The notes beneath the pieces were generated by a model. It searched no databases and was not told where the DNA came from. It saw only the letters and a program-made list of their open reading frames with translations. Shown here in pieces: positions 11,417 to 24,600 of a stretch of DNA of 64,000 bases; the stretch's first letter is position 1; each line of letters opens with the position of its first letter. A program made the position numbers and the translations under genes. The stretch lies in NCBI GenBank assembly GCA_019279435.1, contig JAAALK010000286.1:46087457-46151456 (forward strand), read 5' to 3'. This DNA comes from Zizania palustris. Taxonomy: Eukaryota > Streptophyta > Magnoliopsida > Poales > Poaceae.

Positions 11417-13551
11417 GCGAGAGCGCAGCATGCATCGAGTTCTCAAGGCCTGGAAGCTGGGTAAAATGAAGAACAACAACTGGAAGGCATCGTACTAATT
11501 CCTAACATCAGTTTAGCTTATTCCAGTTAAAACGGTATTACTGTGCATGGAAGCACGGTTTTGTCGGTTATTGGATCCCAGGATACATGTTAAACTGTTT
11601 TGGGATTGGGAAAAAAACTAATAATTTGTTACTCTTAAGATGTTACTTTAAGACAATGATACGTGGAATCATTTAGGTCAATGACACATGGATTAGGATG
11701 GTAAAAAAGTAAAGCCACTTTTTGTCGGTGATAAATTATCAAATCTCTCTCAGTTGCATATCAAAATCTGAATATTCTCTCTCTAAATTCAATGAGATTC
11801 ATTCGTACACCATGTTTTGGATCTGGAGGGCAACAACAAACTGAACTTGGGGATCTGAAGCTCATGGATAGATAAAATTGGCTCCCAGCTCTAATCAGAG
11901 GCAATCGCTATTAAATTCCCGGGATTTTCAAAAGAAAGAAAAAGGTGCCACATTCCTGGGATGAAAGGGAATGAATGAAAGCTAGGTATAGAATTGATTC
12001 TTCATTCCACTACGAATGGAGAATAAATTCGTTTATACAGTGACTAGAAAGGTGTCCAAGTGCAGAATCTGCAAAAAAAAAAAAATCTAGTGTTGAGAGC
12101 AACAACAGCATGCTAGGAAAGATGCTGTCTTTTGTACTAACTGGAGCCACGAAAAAAAGTACCACAGATCGCTGCGAACTTTCAACAAGGAAGCAATTCA
12201 ACTATGGGTTAATAACCAGTACAAAGTTCTAGTTGACATGAGCCTTATAATACTGTAATAAAGTAGTCTAAATGATTTAGATAGAGTTAGGTTATCACAT
12301 TAGTCATAAGATTACGGATTCTTTTCTGCTACCTCCGTTTTTCTAAAACGACACCGTTGATTTTTATCGTAACATTTGTCTATTCATATTATTCATTTTT
12401 TGAAATATTATTTATTTTGTATAATTTGTTTTATTATTGAAGGTAGTAGCGCTCAAGAACAAGTAACGGATGAAGGCACTTCAATTATAACTTTTTTATT
12501 TTTGCAAAAATATATTTAAAAAACAAATGATATTTCAAAAAATTGAATAAGACGAACGGTCAAATATTACGATAAAATCATTTAAAAAACAGAAGTGGTA
12601 TTTCGCAAACCTTATCAATAGTGTCTTGTTTGGCCTGGTTAATAATTCAAATAAATCATGAAGCAAAGTCCTTCAAAACATCCATAAATTTCCAGGGACA
12701 TATTATATATATGAGCATTTTACTATATAATGCAATCTACAACAAATATAACATAAAGAAAAAAATAGACACAATAAAGTGATCATACTGCATGCTTTAA
12801 GTGAATATGAAATCATGGTAGAAAATGAGCTTCAAAGGAGCAAGTTTCACTGTTACCATGGCAATCTATTCTACAATTATCACAGCATGTGCCAAAGCTG
12901 CTAGTACATGTCATAATTTAAACATAAACACAGCAGGGTGTCTCTGCATTTTCGACGAATAGGACTAAGCAATCAAGGCAGCAGGATTACACTGAAAAAA
13001 CTGCAAGCAGCGTAGCAGTCTGGAGAATTCATCCTAAGCTAACAATTCTGTAGGCATTAGAATTGAGCAGTTCTCTTGGAGACTAGAACAGTTTTTCTGT
13101 CGAATGCCATCTTTCTAACCCTTAAATCAGACAATTATAATCTGTTAAAACCACTCCTGGCCATAACAATGTTTGTTATTATGCTGCCACTCTAAAAGGA
13201 ATGCAAAATAATGCAGTACGAGATGGCATATATGATACATCGAAACAAAGCGAAGATTCTTGAGATTGTATCACAAATGTGTGTTTCATTGCTTGTAAAA
13301 AGAACATGGCACCTGCTGCAACCGAATCGATGGAAAGCTCAAAGCTTGGTGTTTGCCTGGACAATGATGCTGAGCTTCGATTGAGCATGGCGTTTCCGTC
13401 ACCTGTTAAGGTATCGGGAAAAAAAAAGCAAGGCCTCTAAGAAACATGAACACACTGTCGCTGTGGCGATCGAAGGGACGGCCTTGCCGGGAAAAAGGGA
13501 AGAGCATTGCTGCGGCACAAAGTGAGCAGGCAGCTAACTGTGCCATTACCA
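11417..13551. other. Ku80 3' flank and intergenic
   Basis: Begins with the Ku80 3' untranslated region. Apart from the Stowaway-like MITE at 12332-12598 I see no gene, RNA or long repeat. Short open frames here have no recognisable family features. Confidence 0.5.
12332..12598. mobile_element. Stowaway-like MITE, 267 bp
   Basis: Long imperfect inverted repeats form almost the whole element. The left end CCTCCGTTTTTCTAAA and the next roughly 70 bp (TTTTATCGTAACATTTG..., 'ttttttgaaatatta') are mirrored on the right (TTTTATCGTAATATTTG, 'ttttttgaaatatca' on the complement). It is flanked by TA dinucleotides (12330-12331, 12599-12600), as in the Tc1/mariner-derived Stowaway group. Non-coding. Confidence 0.72.
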
Positions 13552-13949
13552 TGTTGGTTTACTCCTATGTGCATTTTACGTCTTCATTTCCTGTGCATGT
13601 TTCTTAAGCTGTTTTGCATGCACCTGTGCACTCACTTGTGGTGACCGGGTGAGTAGGAGTAGTGGCGAGCTTCACTCGCCATGATCATGGACATGCAGCC
13701 AAGAGCGCTGTGCGTGGGGATGGACGCGCGCATTCCTCGCACTCGTAAGCTGCGGAATCAGTTTGTACTTTGCTGTTATTTAGTTGAATGCATCTCAGAT
13801 GAAAATGCTGCGCTTCCGGCGGCACAAAAACAACCAGTGTTTACTTGCGTTGGTTTTTGGTTCTTGTTCATCGTCTCACTCCGTTTGCCTTCATCGCTGC
13901 GACTCACGTTCACCTCCGGTGACATTCGCCGTCGCCTCCGCGACTAACA
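13552..13949 (+). repeat. Probable 5' LTR of a copia element
   Basis: The right edge is firm: the sequence ends CTAACA two bases before a primer-binding site. The left edge is chosen at TGTTGG, giving TGTT...AACA ends and about 398 bp, but no second LTR is available to confirm it because the element runs into the N gap. Confidence 0.45.
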
Positions 13950-13951
13950 AG

Positions 13952-13963
13952 TGGTATCAGAGC
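13952..13963 (+). other. Retrotransposon primer-binding site
   Basis: TGGTATCAGAGC is complementary to the 3' end of plant initiator tRNA-Met. It primes minus-strand DNA synthesis in most plant copia elements. It lies two bases after the inferred LTR. Confidence 0.85.
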
Positions 13964-13989
13964 CTCCTCGTGGGGACCTCATCGACGCC

Positions 13990-14677
13990 ATGTCATCCCC
14001 GGCAAAGGGCAAGGTCGTCTCCAGCTCGAGTGAGATCAAGACGGGGTCACCAGTGCGCAAGACGCCAACTAGGTCGCCGTCTCCAAGCCGCTCACCACCG
14101 CGACGCTCTCGGCCACGGGACGCACGCCGTTCACACCACCGAGGGTCACGCTCACCGCGTGAAGTCGTCATCGAGCGCGTGATCCGTGAAGGTGGAGGAT
14201 CCGGAACCTGGCCCCAACTAACGAGAACTAACTACAACGAATGGTCACTGCGCATGAAGCTGAAGATGCAAGCCAGGCATCTCTGGGACGCCATCGAGGA
14301 CGACTACGCCGACTATGATGATGATCGTAGCGCGCTGGACGCATTTGTAGCGCCGTCCCAGAGGAAATGGTGCCTGCACTCGCCACCAAAGACACCGCAA
14401 AGGAGGCTTGGGAGGCGATCAAGACCCTGCGCATCGGAGATGACCGGTGTGCGGAAGGCAACAGCACAGACCTTGCGGGCGGAATATGAGAATATTACCC
14501 TCCGCGACGGGGAATCCATCGAGGACTTCGCTCTGCGCCTCACCGGGATCATCCAACGCCTCGGCGCGCTCGGGGACCCGGAGCCGGAACACAAGGCCGT
14601 GGCAAAATACCTTCGTGTCGCCCGATCCCGCTACAGGCAATTGGTAATCTCAATCGAGACGCTCCTACATCTCGACT
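13990..14677 (+). pseudogene. copia gag, truncated at gap
   Basis: Starts MSSPAKGKVV, with an Arg/Ser-rich segment. The usual copia gag nucleocapsid-precursor fold follows (WPQLTRTNYNEWSLRMKLKM; LRAEYENITLRDGESIEDF; LTGIIQRLGALG). Two compensating frameshifts, near 14350 and 14450, scramble about 33 codons between them. The frame is open into the N gap, so zinc knuckle, protease, integrase and reverse transcriptase are not seen. Reading it into the exportin exon beyond the gap would be an artefact. Confidence 0.85.
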
Positions 14678-14777
14678 NNNNNNNNNNNNNNNNNNNNNNN
14701 NNNNNNNNNNNNNNNNNNNNNNNNNNNNNNNNNNNNNNNNNNNNNNNNNNNNNNNNNNNNNNNNNNNNNNNNNNNNN
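14678..14777. other. Assembly gap, 100 N
   Basis: Exactly 100 N, the usual placeholder for a gap of unknown size. A copia gag lies on the left and a late exportin-1 exon on the right. The missing part should hold the rest of the retroelement and, if the join is right, the first half of exportin-1. Confidence 0.98.
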
Positions 14778-14817
14778 ACTATTTGTATGTAATGTATGCT
14801 TTGCCCTTTGGTTGCAG

Positions 14818-17800
14818 GATATGGCATGTGATACTTTTCTGAAAATTGTTCAGAAATGCAAGCGCAAAATTTGTCACACAACAGGTAAATTCAATCACAT
14901 TACTTAATATCTTAAGCTCTATGTGGACAGCTGGTGCTATTATTTTGTTTTGAATTATGTTATTTAACACATGCGCTCAATTCAATTTAAGTGCGCACAT
15001 CAGATTATGCTATGTCCTATGCAACAGTCACACACCACCTTTCATGGTTCTTTGTTATCTAGGTGGGCGAGAATGAACCATTTGTTTCTGAACTGTTGTC
15101 CAGCCTCGCTACAACATTGCTGATCTTGAGCCACATCAGATTCATACATTTTATGAATCGTATGATTGAACCAAAATGTTACAACATAGCTTAAATCAAA
15201 ATAGTTTATAATTACTATAGTTTTTTATTCTTTTTTGCTGCTCAGGTTGGTCACATGATTCAAGCTGAATCTGATAACACTAAGAGAGATGATACCTCAA
15301 AAGATTGATGAGCCTCCCTAATCAGGTTCCTTATTCTGCATTCTAGAACGTATATCTGCCTTTCTGCTAATGAAGTTTTGACATTTGACAAGGTTATCCT
15401 ATCATTGAACAGAAATGGGCTGAGATTATTGGACAGGCAAGCCAAAGCATTGATATCCTGAAGAACCCAGATGTTATTAGATCTGTTCTTAACATCATGC
15501 AGGTAATTAAATTCAGGCTGGTAATTTCATTTAGCTATTGCTTAATAGGTAATACTTGCTAGTTTGAACTGTGATACTGTTTTTTTTTGTTTTTCCTTGA
15601 TGTCCTTTATTTTATTTTTATAACCTGTAAAAGTTCAAAAGTTAGATCATCCACCTAGTAGTGATTGTACTGCCTAACCAAGTAACCAGGTGTGGGACTG
15701 TTTTATTTTATTTTTATAAAACATCATTTTTCTTGTAAGATTATGCTTGGGAGCTTCAAAATATTTAGAATCAGTTTGCTCAGCAAGACAGCAACACTAT
15801 GGAGATCATCCATTCTAGATAATAACACTGGCATTTTAGAAAATATGTTTCAAGTGTTGCTAACGTGTTAGCTCCTGGTGTTGACCAAGCAATTGTATGT
15901 GCTTGCCTTGGTTCTTTTGTGTGCTTCACTGCAAGTTAAACATTATTCTTTATGTGCACAACATGCTCTTTGTAGAGTTCTATGGTGACAAGACAACATG
16001 CTTCTTGGCTTTGGGTTTCCTTCATTGTTTGCACAAAATTGTTTCTTAGACTTGCATAACAAATGCTGTTTTTTTTGCGTTTGCAGACAAACACAAGTGT
16101 TGCAAGCTCACTTGGACCACACTTTTTCCCACAAATTTCCCTAATCTTCCTGGATATGCTGACAGTTTACAGGTATGTTGTCTGTCACTGCACGCTATAT
16201 GTTATAGTACTATTGTGCTAGTCTTTTTAGATAGTGAAATAAAAATCTCAGCCATTGTATCCATGGGTGCATATAGCCAGAGTCAATTAATACAAGTTCC
16301 CCTATGGCCATACCAAGTGGAGTAAATACTAAATAAAGTGAAAAGCAACAAGCTGAAGAAATTGATGAAGCACCAAATCTCAATTTGCATGCCTATTTTC
16401 CAACTCTCAGTATTATGTTATGTAACATCTTCCTAAGTTATATCAAGGTTTCAACTTTCAAATGAACTCTTGTTTGGAATCATCCTGCAGCTCCTGCCTG
16501 GTGCTCATTATCAATGGCCCTATAAACTTGGGCTCTCTTGTATGGCATCTGGTCCTGAAATCAAGCTAATTCATGTTAAATTTGTTCCAACCATTAGTTA
16601 GAATTGTTCATTTGTTCGTTGTATCTGCTCATGTAGTTCTGATTACTTCTGGTGATCAGGTTACTTTACATCTTGTTATACCGGCAAACTTCACGTGCTA
16701 ATACAGTCCTTTTTTTGTTCTATTGTGTAATGTTTTCACATCAGAATGTACAGCGAGCTTGTATCAAGCACCATTGCTGAAGGAGGGCCTTTTGCCTCAA
16801 GGACCTCCTTTGTAAAACTCCTTAGGTATGAATTGATGGTTATTGTTTATCTTTCATCTTGTTGCTTTTATAAACTATACTGTATATGTGACAGATCTAT
16901 CAAGAGGGAAACATTGAAACTGATCGAGACTTTTGTGGACAAAGCAGAAGATCTACCTCACATTGGGAAACAGTTTGTTCCTCCTATGATGGATCCTGTT
17001 CTTGGTGACTATGCTAGAAATGTTCCTGATGCTAGGGAATCTGAAGTTCTGTCCCTGTTTGCGACAATTATAAACAAGTATGCAACAAACTGATACCATC
17101 TTTTTGTTTTCTGTAGATGTAAATTAAAATGTGCTATGGTTATTTCAGTTTGTAGAAAACTTCTTTAAGTAATTTTGGTTGTTGGTACTATCTTATTGCA
17201 CTGTGTTCTGGTATCTTCCTTTCTAATACTCATCTTTTTGACGATTTAAATTTTATTGCAGGTACAGAGGTGAAATGCTTGAAGATGTGCCTCGCATATT
17301 TGAGGCCGTTTTCCAGTGCACTCTTGAGGTAGGAATACTGCATTGTATAGTTTTTTCTTTGTATCCTCAAGTATATTTTTCAGATTTTATTAACTATTTG
17401 TTCTGCCCTATCAGATGATAACTAAAAACTTTGAAGATTACCCAGAACATCGCCTCAAATTTTTTTCTTTGCTTCGTGCGATTGGCACTCATTGCTTCCA
17501 AGCATTAATTCAGCTTTCAAGTCCGGTTAGTTCTAACTATTTAAACATTGATCTTCCTTGTTGATGTGAATAATTCACTTAAAACACATCAACATAATAT
17601 ATTTTATTTTTTTCATAATTATTGGACTTCATCTGATCCAGCAATTGAAGCTTGTGATTGACTCAATCAATTGGGCATTTAGACATACGGAGAGAAACAT
17701 CGCAGAGACTGGTCTTAGTCTGTTGTTGGAAATTTTAAAGAACTTTCAGGTTGAAAATACAGTACATCATTTGCTACCATTGCATAATTATCTGGAAGCT

Positions 17801-18943
17801 TATGTTTCTGACATGATTTGCTTGCAGGCTTCAGGATTCCAAAATCAATTCTACAAAACCTATTTTTTGAATATTGAGCAAGAGATCTTTGCAGTTCTGA
17901 CAGACACATTCCACAAACCTGGTTTCAAGCTTCATGTTTTGGTGCTGCAACATTTGTTTTGTGTGGTATGTCTCTTTCATTTTGTCTGTACTCTATTGTT
18001 TGTATGAATGCACCTGATTGCTAGCTTTCCTAATTTGCAGGTTGATGGCCTAACGGAGCCTCTGTGGGATGCATCCTCAGTACCATACCAATATACCGAC
18101 AATGCTATGTTTGTTCGAGATTACACCATAAAACTTTTGGGTGCATCATTTCCAAACATGACACCCACTGAGGTATTGATTGATCCTCCTAATGCAGTTA
18201 ACTTGTGCTCTCATGGCCATCATATAACCTAATGCTAACATTTTCCCACACAGGTGACAAAGTTTGTTGATGGGCTTCTTAGTTCAAAACATGATCTTCC
18301 AAGTTTCAAAAACCATATAAGGGACTTCCTGGTGCAATCAAAGGAGTTCTCGGCTCAGGTAACTTGCCTCTGCGCCTTGAGACTGGCATGGACCTGATTT
18401 TTCACAACTCACAGGAATTAGGGGAACCAAGACTTACATTACAATAAAAATAATAAAGAAAAACAGAGCTCATTGAAAACTAAGATTGCTAAATAATTAG
18501 AGAATGGATGTTTTCTGGCCATGGTGGCCAGATGCCAGGTTACCGGTCCGGTTTATTCGTTACTGAATTGGTTTTCACAGCCCATTCCGTGGTGAGATGG
18601 TAAAAAACTATGGTAATTGGACCGGTGACTGCAGTTTTGTGAACCCTGCCTGGTATGGCCTGGGAATCAAAGAATGGAACCATGGGCCAAATATGCCCTT
18701 AATGTTAGATTGTTAGGCGCTTATGATCATCCATTAGTTGCTTATTCTATGTTTGTTTTCAAGTTATATTGTGCCAATTCTCTTGAACTCTTCTGATGAG
18801 TTGCTGCATGTTTTGTTTAGGATAATAAGGATCTGTATGCTGAAGAGGCCGCTGCACAAAGAGAAAGGGAACGCCAACGGATGCTTGCTATTCCAGGGCT
18901 CATCGCCCCAAGTGAATTACAAGATGAGATGGTGGATTCATAA
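14818..18943 (+). CDS. XPO1: Exportin-1 (CRM1), C-terminal half
   Basis: Exportin-1 is the nuclear export receptor that binds leucine-rich export signals with RanGTP and crosses the nuclear pore. Fourteen exons can be followed: 14818-14884, 15063-15160, 15246-15325, 15413-15502, 16087-16172, 16745-16825, 16895-17077, 17262-17328, 17415-17525, 17642-17749, 17828-17965, 18041-18172, 18254-18358, 18821-18943. They encode about 490 residues, the last 45% of the usual roughly 1075. Landmarks are MYSELVSSTIAEGGPFAS, HIGKQFVPPMMDPVLGDYAR, AFRHTERNIAETGL, HKPGFKLHVLVLQHLF and the C-terminus ELQDEMVDS. The part around the nuclear-export-signal groove (about residue 500-600 in other species) is mostly missing. 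Single-base errors break the frame in the first three exons: an extra A near 14870, and lost bases near 15115, at the donor at 15160 and near 15277. From 15413 on, all exons read cleanly. The cause is either poor sequence beside the gap or a decaying copy. Confidence 0.93.
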
Positions 18944-20982
18944 TTCTGTGATTCTGCCTTTTAATCCAGCCCCGTTTCTTGCTTTGGCCTCCAAACCTCT
19001 GGAGCCCTCAACATCCCAGTGCCCAAGTTTTCTTACAGGGTGGTGAAAGAGAAGGTGCCTGCTGTAATTTTTTTTTGGTTGCCTCCACATGATGCTGATT
19101 CCAAGATTTCTGCTAGTTAATAGGAAATGCCAACTCAATTTTGTCTCAAGAGCTGTTTTGGACTGCCATTGGTTTGCCGTATGTGCGCTGTAGGGTTGAT
19201 GTGATGACAGCAGCTCTTGTGCTCTTGTACTTTGCTAACGTTGGTTCGTGTGCTGGGCCATCATATAGTATGATCACGGTACAACATTGTATCCTGATTT
19301 TTAGTTTAGTTCATAGATGGACCTCATTCTGTATTGGGGACATGATTCAGGATAGATACTTATTCGTAGTGTACTTACTATCTTGTGAAATATGTTCTAG
19401 CTTTGCCCGCATATGTGTATTTCATATGAAGTTTTTTTTACCTCCTGTGATTTTTTTAGTTTGTACCAAAGTCGGACTTGCCGCCTCTGTGTATTTATAA
19501 AGTAGACATTCTTTCCAACATTCGCTGTATCACTTGCGTGAAATCATCTCATGTTAGTACATATGTCTTTTGTTTCTGCTTGTTTTAACCATTCGGTTTA
19601 ATCCTACGTGTTGGAGCGAGGCATGCCCTAATTTATGAAAAAAAATTCTTACATATCATTACAATTTTCTACAATTTTAAAGAATTCAAAGAATACCATT
19701 GTCTTAGGATGATTTATTTTCAAATTGTGAAAATTATAACGCAACATACCGTGTCAAGTGTCAAGTAGGTCCAAATTTGTGATTTTTTAATGATCATTTT
19801 TATTTGAAACTACAATAATAAGCTGGCATTTGGTGAAAAGGCTATATCTGTATTGACTGTATTCCATGTGAGCTACAGTTAGTAGTAAAAACCATTCGTT
19901 ATACTACCGTCGTTTTGTTCATTTGTTTTATTCAAAAACATTTTTAAAATATTATTTATTTTGTTATATATTTTTATTATTGAAGTTACTTATTTAAAGC
20001 TGATTACTGCAGATGCATGATTGAGGCAGTACACACCTTTGTAGCTAGCTACTGTTGGTGAATCTCATCCAGCTCCAGTGCAGGAGCAACAGGTAGGTAG
20101 CCTTGCTGATGGATCGATCAATAGCTCCTGAAATATCAACTTGTTCCCACCTAGGTTAGCTTGTACCAAAAATGTAAGCAAATCGACCGGCCGGATAGTT
20201 TTAAGCTAATCAAAGCCCGTACGATCTTGCATTCTGGACGAATTATCAATCCTGCGCTCAACTGTTGCCAGTTGATTTGACTTTGACGATTTGGAAGCAC
20301 GGGCTAAATTTTAGTTCGAGGATTATTCATTCATTCCAACTTGGCGTGTAGGCCAATCTCTCTGTATAGTTTAGTTTCCTAGTCATCCAAGTATGCACAC
20401 AGGATAGAGGATATAGAATAGAATTTTGGCGACAAACGTCGCTGCTGGTCAAGCTGATTAGGTACAAATGGAGGCTAGTTACGTGCCTAAATTCCAAAAC
20501 TGAGCACCGAGCGAATTAAACAGAATGTTTTGAGAGCTGTAGATTTTGATAAAAGACAGTAAGAATCTTGAGAAGACTTTGTTTTGTTGCTTTGGAAAAT
20601 GTCAAATTAACCACATGTATATACTTTTAGAAATATATTCTCCTAAACAATAAAATCGGACTACCACGTAAATTGATCTAGTGAATTGACTGACATAGGG
20701 GCTCACATTGCTAGTGACACGGAAAATATACCTAACTCTTTCTATCTCCTTCTCGCGCCCTCACTTGCCGCGCTCTCCCTCACACCCAACCTCCATAGTG
20801 CAGTAGGAGGAGGAGAGAGAAGATGTGCCGATCCACATTAGATTTTTGGGTTCACATGTTAGTCACATGTCATCCGTAGTTAGCGTGAACTATCACGTAG
20901 GCAAAATCACTATCCTAAACCACACAAAGATAATTTCTAGTATAGAATATATTGGGAGATTAAGGGGATGTTTGGATGACAG
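18944..20982. other. Exportin-1 3' flank and intergenic
   Basis: The first few hundred bases are the likely 3' untranslated region. Further on is AT-rich sequence with a Stowaway-like half arm near 19908-20000 (similar to the left arm of the 12.3 kb MITE) and no gene that I can support. Short open frames at 18.7-19.5 kb overlap the last exon or its trailer and have no family features. Confidence 0.5.
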
Positions 20983-20987
20983 CGGCT

Positions 20988-21421
20988 TGATAGCACCTAG
21001 GTTAGATCTCTAGCCTAGGTCTAGAAGGGTTTGCTAAGTCTAGGTTGAACATGGCATATGTCTAGGTATAAACAGAGAGAGTAAGGGGTGTGTGTACCTT
21101 CACCGGAGGGGGCCGGAGTCGACGACGAGGATGCCATGGCGTCGGTGCGGCGAGGGAGGCTTCCCGCCGCTTAGCGCAAGTGTTAGATCGGGTCTGGGAA
21201 TGTGGGGAAGGTGTTTGGGCGTGCAAGGTATCAGTGCATTGACGTCTGAGCCCTTCCCCCTTATTATAGCGCTAGCGGCAGGGGCCCCTCAACCATGGGT
21301 TGGTTGGGTGCCCCCGATCAGGACGCGAGTGAGACCAGGAGGGTCTGTTAGAGAGGTCCAGACTTAATGCGCATGGGGAGAGAGGGATTCGGCCCTCTCT
21401 CCCCGAGATCTTATCCTAACA
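20988..21421 (-). repeat. 3' LTR of the copia element
   Basis: 434 bp, TGATAG...TAACA as written on the plus strand. It pairs with 27416-27849. A minus-strand TATA-like signal (complement of CCTTATTATAGC) lies near 21260. Confidence 0.95.
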
Positions 21422-21436
21422 TTCTCCCCCTAGATC
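21422..21436 (-). other. Polypurine tract
   Basis: On the minus strand this reads GATCTAGGGGGAGAA, directly before the 3' LTR, the usual primer for plus-strand DNA synthesis. Confidence 0.85.
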
Positions 21437-21608
21437 TCGACTTAGTTCTCAACTTACTTAACGTTACCTCTATCTCATTATAGATCAATGCATAGAGCAT
21501 GATGCATCACAATAGTCAGTTACGTACTACGTGACTCAACAGCTACAACACATTTCACCACTTTGAAATAGTTTCTAAACTTATTTTGGGCCCTTATAAA
21601 TCCAATGA

Positions 21609-24600
21609 TCATAGGCTTTCCTTTAAACCCATACCGGTTAAGTGTTCTCTGAACACATTGGGTGGTAAGCCTTTTGTGAGCGGATCCGCAAGCATACGCT
21701 TGGTACTTATATGCTCTAGACTTATAGTGTGATCTTGGATTTTCTCCTTAACAACATAGTACTTAATATTGATGTGTTTGGCAGCACCACTCTTCTTGTT
21801 GTTATGGGAGTATAATACTGCTGGCTCATTGTCGCAGTATAACTTAAGTGGCTTTTCAATGCTGTCGACCACTCTTAAACCGGGAATAAACTTTTTAAAC
21901 CATAGTGCCTGTCCGGTGGCCTCATAACATGCTACAAACTCGGCATACATCGTGGAAGATGCCGTCACAGTTTGTTTGGAGCTTTTCCACGACACAGCTC
22001 CTTTTGCGAGTGTGAATATATAACCTGATGTGGACTTCTCAGTATCCACACATCCCGCAAAATCTGAGTATGAATAACCTACTATTTCAAGGTTATTTGT
22101 TCTCTCATATGTTAACATGAGGCCTTTTGTGCCTTGCACATATCGCAAAGCTTTCTTAACTCCTTTCCAGTGATCTATGCCTGGATTTTTCTGATATCTG
22201 CCAAGCATCCCGGTGGCAAAAGCTAAGTCAGGGCGTGTACATACTTGAGCATACATTAGGCTTCCGACAGCAGAAGCATATGGAACCGACTTCATTTGAT
22301 CGATCTCATATTGGTTCCTGGGACACTGAAAGTTCCCAAACTTATCACCCTTGACTATCGGAGCAGGCGAAGGCTTACAGTAGTGCATACTATATTTTCT
22401 TAGTATTTTCTCTAAGTATGCCTTCTGTGATAAACCTAATACCCCCTTAGTTCTATCTCGAAGAATCTCGATGCCTAATACATATGAAGCTTCTCCAAGA
22501 TCCTTCATATCAAAATGAGACGACAAAAACTTCTTAGTCTCTAATAGCAGATTAACATCGCTACTTGCTAGTAGGATGTCATCCACATACAAGACTAGGA
22601 AAATAAATTTCCCATTCTTGAACTTAGCATAAATGCAATTGTCCTCTTCATTCTCTTTAAACCCAAACTTTCTAATTGTCTCATCAAATTTGAGATACCA
22701 CTGCCTAGAGGCCTGTTTAAGACCATAAATGGACTTAGTTAAACGGCAACCCAAATTTTCTTTCCCTTTTATGACAAAACCCTTGGGTTGTGCCATATAG
22801 ACATTCTCATTTAGATCCCCATTGAGAAATGCCGTCTTTACATCCATCTGATGTAACTCTAAGTCATAATGTGCCACTAAAGCCATAATGATTCTAAATG
22901 AATCCTTAGAAGAGACAGGAGAAAATGTCTCATTATAATCTATTCCTTCTCTTTGAGTGAAGCCTTTAGCAACAAGTCTGGCCTTAAATCTTTCAATATT
23001 CCCTTGGGAGTCACGTTTGACCTTGTAGACCCATTTGCAGCCTACTGTTTTGGCTCCTTTAGGAATTTCTTCTAATTTCCAGACATTGTTGGTACTCATA
23101 GACCTCATCTCATCCTCCATGGCCTCAAGCCACTTAGAAGAGTGAGGGCTTCTCATAGCTTCTTCAAAAGAGGCGGGATCACCCTCCATTTGAATTTCTT
23201 CACTCATATAAACCTCATAGTCATCAGGAATAGCTGATCTTCTTACTCTTTGTGATCTCCTAACGTTCTCTTGAACTGGGATATCATCATTTCTAATGTC
23301 TTCTCGAATTGGTACATCATTTTCTATGATGTCCTCCTCAACAGGCACATTTTTCTAACACAGGGGGTTCTTCTTCTTGTTCTTCATTAGCAACAACTGG
23401 AACTACAGGCTCCTGAATAACAGGTTCCTCATGAACAACAGGTGTCGCTAATGAAGGTCCAACTTCTGGAGCTGGACTAATAGGTGCTATCACAGGTATA
23501 TGGAGAATTGGCTCTTGAATCATAGGAGTAGGTGCACAGACCCGCTTCTCTTCAAGGCTAATTTCTCTTAATACCGTGCTCCCCCTGATCATAGCGTCTT
23601 CTAAAAAGACTGCGTGTCTCGTTTCTACAAACTTGGTATGTCTACCAGGAAAATAGAAACAGAAACCCTTAGACTTATCTGGGTAGCCAATAAAATGACA
23701 ACTCACTGTCTTAGGATCTAACTTACCAATATTTGGGTTAAATACTTTAGCTTCAGCTGGACATCCCCATACTCTAAAATAATTTAGAGAGGGTTCTCGT
23801 CCAGTCCATAATTCATACGGTGTCTTGGGCACCGACTTACTCGGAACCCGATTAAGAATATGAATGGCGGTTTTTAATGCCTCCATCCATAAACCAACCG
23901 GTAGAGTGGAATAACTCAACATACTTCTTACCATGTCCATTAAGGTGCGATTGCGCCTTTCTGCCACTCCATTTTGCTGTGGTTCGCCCGGTGTAGAATA
24001 CTGGGCGACTATACCATTTTCCTGTAGAAACCTTGCAAAAGGTCCAGGAACTTGGCCATACGGGTATGACGACCGTAGTACTCCCCTCCACGGTCAGATC
24101 TTACTATCTTAATCTTTAGATCATGCTGATTTTCTACTTCAGCCTTAAATATCTTAAATTTATCCAAGGCTTCTGATCGTTCTTTAATTGGATAAATATA
24201 ACCATAGCGCGAATAATCATCTGTAAATGTTATGAATGAATCATAACCATCTACAGATGTCACAGGAAATGGACCACAAATGTCCGTATGAATAATTTCT
24301 AAAACTCCTGTGCTTCGCTTCACGCCTTTCTTAATTTGTTTGACGTATTTGCCTTTAATGCAATCTATGCATTGATCTAAGTCTGCGAACTCTAAAGGCG
24401 GTAGAATTGACTCCTTAACTAGACGTTCAATCCTCCCCCTCAAAATATGGCCTAAGCGACAGTGCCATAATTTCGAAGAAACGTCGCTAATTCTCTTACG
24501 CTTATTTGTTTTGCTAGACGAGACTGTCTCACTAATAGTATTTACTGAATCACTTAAGGACAAAAGATAAAGTTTGTCATGCTCGAAGGCAAGACCCACA

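Noticed and set aside
13951..14907. A 318-codon frame running from copia gag through the N run into an exportin exon
   Set aside because: It crosses 100 N of unknown sequence; the two sides belong to unrelated genes.
18738..19500. Frames of 102 and 119 codons after exportin-1
   Set aside because: The first is out of frame with the true last exon; the second lies in the 3' trailer with no family resemblance.
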